From Treponema sp. (lineage in GTDB: Bacteria; Spirochaetota; Spirochaetia; Treponematales; Treponemataceae), in the NCBI GenBank assembly GCA_017484285.1, contig JAFUTH010000013.1, positions 1 to 64,000 on the forward strand: a stretch of DNA of 64,000 nt, written 5' to 3'. The notes below the pieces were generated by a model that made no database searches, was not told the origin of the DNA, and saw only the letters and a list, made by a program, of their open reading frames with translations. Of this stretch, positions 61,687-64,000 are shown one piece after another. A program made the position numbers and the translations under genes. Every line of letters begins with the position of its first letter. Positions within the stretch are counted from its first letter, which is position 1.

Positions 61687-62658
61687 ATGGCAGAAGCGAT
61701 TTCCGCAACTAATGCAACACTTAAAAAGAAAAAGCGCCGATGGAATGACGAGGCTATCTCCGGATTGCTCTTCGTCATGCCGCCTGTCATCGGTTTTGTC
61801 CTGTTCACATCTGGACCGTTCTTGTTCTCGATTTTTGCGAGCTTTACCCGATGGGATTCCATGACTGATCTCACGCAGCTGTTTTCGATGGACGCAGATT
61901 CACGCGCATGGTTTTTCTGTGGTATCGAAAACTACCGGGAGCTTTTTAGCGACGTTCAGTTCTGGAAAGCTCTGTGGAACACGTTCTGGTACATGATTGG
62001 CATTCCAATCGGTTTGGTGTGGGCATTTGCGCTTGCGCTTTCTTTTAACCGGGGAATGCCGGGCGTAAAAATCTATCGTGTCATCTATTACATTCCGGTC
62101 GTTTCTTCAATCGTTGCGGTCGCGCTTTTGTGGGGATGGCTCTATAACGGTGATTACGGTCTTTTGAATCAGTTCTTGTCGTTCTGTGGCATTCCGAAAG
62201 AAAAGCTTCCGAACTGGTTGCAGAACGCGCATACGGTCAAGCCGGCGATTATGGTGATGTGTGTATGGCGCGGTGTCGGCGGTACGGCACTCTTGTACCT
62301 CGGCGCATTGCAGAACATGCCGCAGAGCTATTACGAAGCGGCGGTCATTGATGGTGCGAGCCGATGGACAATCTTCCGAAAAATTACATGGCCGCTCATG
62401 CAGCCGATTACATTTTACATCGTCGTTACGGGTATCATCGGTGGTTCTCAGATGATTGTTGAGCCGCAGATAATGACGCCTGACGGCGGTCCTGATTACA
62501 GTTCGGCAACGATTGTATTCTACATTTGGCAGCACGCGTTCGGTGCGGACGAAAAGGGCTTTGCGTGTGCGGCAGCGTGGGTTCTTGCGCTCATTATCTT
62601 TGCTGTCACGGCGGTTCAGTTCAAGCTGAATCCTGCGAGCGAAAATTATCTTGAATAG
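61687..62658 (+). CDS. Oligosaccharide ABC transporter permease, AraP/MalF-like
   Basis: 323 residues with six membrane segments and the EAA-type coupling motif EAAVIDGASRWTIFRKITWP near residue 218. It is the MalF-type half of the membrane channel. GAGGAG precedes the ATG, and the next permease follows after 12 bases. Confidence 0.94.
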   Translation: MAEAISATNATLKKKKRRWNDEAISGLLFVMPPVIGFVLFTSGPFLFSIFASFTRWDSMTDLTQLFSMDADSRAWFFCGIENYRELFSDVQFWKALWNTFWYMIGIPIGLVWAFALALSFNRGMPGVKIYRVIYYIPVVSSIVAVALLWGWLYNGDYGLLNQFLSFCGIPKEKLPNWLQNAHTVKPAIMVMCVWRGVGGTALLYLGALQNMPQSYYEAAVIDGASRWTIFRKITWPLMQPITFYIVVTGIIGGSQMIVEPQIMTPDGGPDYSSATIVFYIWQHAFGADEKGFACAAAWVLALIIFAVTAVQFKLNPASENYLE

Positions 62659-62670
62659 GGGAGTACACTG

Positions 62671-63570
62671 ATGAGCGAATTTAAACCACAGACACCGGTA
62701 AAGAAAACAAAGTCACTCTACGCCTCAAAAAAGCAACTTGAGACGCGTGCGAACAATTTTGTCTATCTGTTCTTGACGGCGGGTGCAGTCATCATGATTA
62801 TCCCGCTTGTGTGGATGTTTGAGTCTTCACTCAAGACCCCGGGGCAATTCTTGACGACGCAGCTTTCGCTTGCCATGCCGAAAAACCCGCAGTGGGCAAA
62901 CTATTTCAGACGGGTCTGGCAGATGGAGCCAGCGCTTCAGCGTGGTATCCTGAACTCAGTCATCGTTTCGGTCAGCACGATTATCGTGGGTACATTTGTT
63001 TCTTCTTTGGCGGCGTTCAGTTATTCAAAATTGCGCTTCCCTGGAAAAGCAAAGCTCTTCCTTGCGGAGCTTGCCACAATGATGATTCCGTTCTCGGTCA
63101 TCATGATTCCGCAGTTCATCATCTATGCGCGAATCGGCTGGGTCAACACCTGGCTTCCGCTGATTATTCCGGGCATGCTCGGTAACGTCGGCATGATTTT
63201 CTTCTTGCGCCAGTACATGAGCGGCATCCCCACGTCGGTCATCGAAAGCGCGCGCATCGACGGTGCAGGCTATTTCCGCATCTTCTTGCAGATTATGCTT
63301 CCGAACGCAAAGCCCGCTATCGCGGCGCAGGCTATTTTGTGGTTCATGGGCGCATGGAACGATTACTTCGCTCCGAGTATCTACTTGCACGATGACAATT
63401 TGCTCACCGTTCAAGTCATGATTAGCCGATTGAACGCAATGTACGCCATCAACACGGATTATCCGCTGCTTTTGACAGCGAGCGTTATCTCTTTGCTGCC
63501 GATTATCATCGTATTCATGGTATTCCAGCGTCAGATTATCGCTTCCGTTGCAATGAGCGGATTAAAATAA
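62671..63570 (+). CDS. Oligosaccharide ABC transporter permease, AraQ/MalG-like
   Basis: 299 residues with six membrane segments and the coupling motif ESARIDGAGYFRIFLQIMLP near residue 191. It is the MalG-type half of the channel. No ATPase gene follows. Carbohydrate uptake transporter-1 systems in many bacteria share one MsmK/MsmX-type ATPase encoded elsewhere, which is the likely arrangement here. Confidence 0.94.
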   Translation: MSEFKPQTPVKKTKSLYASKKQLETRANNFVYLFLTAGAVIMIIPLVWMFESSLKTPGQFLTTQLSLAMPKNPQWANYFRRVWQMEPALQRGILNSVIVSVSTIIVGTFVSSLAAFSYSKLRFPGKAKLFLAELATMMIPFSVIMIPQFIIYARIGWVNTWLPLIIPGMLGNVGMIFFLRQYMSGIPTSVIESARIDGAGYFRIFLQIMLPNAKPAIAAQAILWFMGAWNDYFAPSIYLHDDNLLTVQVMISRLNAMYAINTDYPLLLTASVISLLPIIIVFMVFQRQIIASVAMSGLK

Positions 63571-63603
63571 TTTTTTTCAAATCTTACCTCTTTATTGATT
63601 TGG

Positions 63604-63634
63604 GGGCTGTTCGCAAACGGGCAGCCCTTTTTTT
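63604..63634 (+). terminator. Terminator after the importer operon
   Basis: A 10-bp stem (GGGCTGTTCG, 63604-63613, with CGGGCAGCCC, 63618-63627; two G-U pairs) and a CAAA loop, followed by seven T. Confidence 0.9.
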
Positions 63635-63652
63635 ATATACGAAGGATTTTTT

Positions 63653-64000
63653 ATGGCATTGATTTCTTTGACGACCGATGTACCAGTCCACGACCCCGTG
63701 ATTGTAAAAGAAAAGGGCGTGTACTATTGTTTTTCGACACACGGATATTTTTATCGCTCGACCGATTTGCGCGCATGGACGTATGGCGGAAAAGTGTTTG
63801 ACTCGCTTCCCGCTTGGACGCGAAACGCCGTGCCAAAAAATGACGGCAAAGATTTTTGGGCGCCGGAAGTTGTGTTCCGGGATGGTATGTGGCGTTTGTA
63901 CTACGCGGTGAGCACGTTCGGGAAGAATGTTTCCGCTATCGGCATGGCGGTGAACAAAACGCTCAATCCGGAATCCGCCGATTACGCATGGCAGGACGCG
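63653..64000 (+). CDS. Cytoplasmic GH43 arabinanase-like protein, C-terminus beyond the window
   Basis: The frame is open from the ATG at 63653 (GAAGGA before it) to the window edge, 116 codons. There is no signal peptide. Asp in VPVHDPVIVKEKG is the GH43 general base, and NDGKDFWAPEVVFRDGMW is the conserved second blade. It is probably an intracellular arabinanase or arabinofuranosidase acting on sugars brought in by the importer encoded just upstream. The acid residue lies beyond the window. Confidence 0.85.
   Translation, partial: MALISLTTDVPVHDPVIVKEKGVYYCFSTHGYFYRSTDLRAWTYGGKVFDSLPAWTRNAVPKNDGKDFWAPEVVFRDGMWRLYYAVSTFGKNVSAIGMAVNKTLNPESADYAWQDA

Noticed and set aside
1..64000. tRNA or rRNA genes
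   Set aside because: I found no cloverleaf with a CCA end or rRNA core sequences by eye. Only a tRNA or rRNA scan could exclude them fully.

Overview
The window looks like part of a gut or rumen spirochaete genome, most likely a Treponema. A P83/100-family periplasmic protein (15843-17306), a group known from Borrelia and Treponema, supports this. So do the dense chemoreceptor and cyclic-di-GMP gene content and the many relaxed spirochaete-type lipoprotein signals. The species assignment is inference. Coding DNA is of intermediate GC, and the AT-rich stretches are confined to control regions.

Layout. 1-6255 (all minus strand): a membrane class III nucleotide cyclase cut by the window edge, a chemoreceptor, a sugar acetyltransferase, a Nudix hydrolase and a nitrilase-fold protein. 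6256-9575: a complete plasmid-type replication and partition block. It has an array of 18-bp iterons, a RepA-like initiator, a ribbon-helix-helix protein, ParA, and an AT-rich direct repeat that may be the centromere. 9576-17306 (plus): a small unknown gene, a diguanylate cyclase, a chemoreceptor, an [FeFe]-hydrogenase-like/chemoreceptor fusion, and P83/100. 17317-29050: a cyclic-di-GMP/phosphorelay cluster with two hybrid histidine kinases (one fused to a DegV domain), a REC-HD-GYP protein, a lone Hpt protein, two REC-GGDEF-EAL proteins (one frameshifted) and a REC-GGDEF protein. 29217-37802: an SDR dehydrogenase, riboflavin synthesis genes (ribD, ribE, ribBA, ribH) split by an AAA/DUF4143 ATPase gene, an Rrf2 regulator, and metN-metI. 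37805-46628 (minus): a YtfQ-YtfR-YtfT-YjfF-type pentose/furanose ABC importer, then a second binding protein with a YesM-like kinase and an AraC-type response regulator. 46629-64000: an arabinan-use locus with two lipoprotein plus outer-membrane barrel pairs, a LamG lipoprotein, four GH43 proteins and an AraNPQ-like importer without its ATPase.

How it fits together. Secreted and surface GH43 enzymes would cut arabinan outside the cell. The barrels and lipoproteins would bind the oligosaccharides and pass them through the outer membrane. The AraNPQ-like system would import oligomers for the cytoplasmic GH43 enzymes, while the Ytf-type system would import the monomer. Several promoters in this locus share direct TATC-A-rich half-sites spaced exactly 20 bp apart. 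This suggests one regulon, possibly run by the AraC-type response regulator at 37805.

The observations most worth a second look are: the plasmid-type origin beside riboflavin biosynthesis genes (a possible chromid), the hydrogenase/chemoreceptor fusion, the kinase-DegV fusion, the 20-bp-spaced half-site regulon, and the barrel/lipoprotein pairs.
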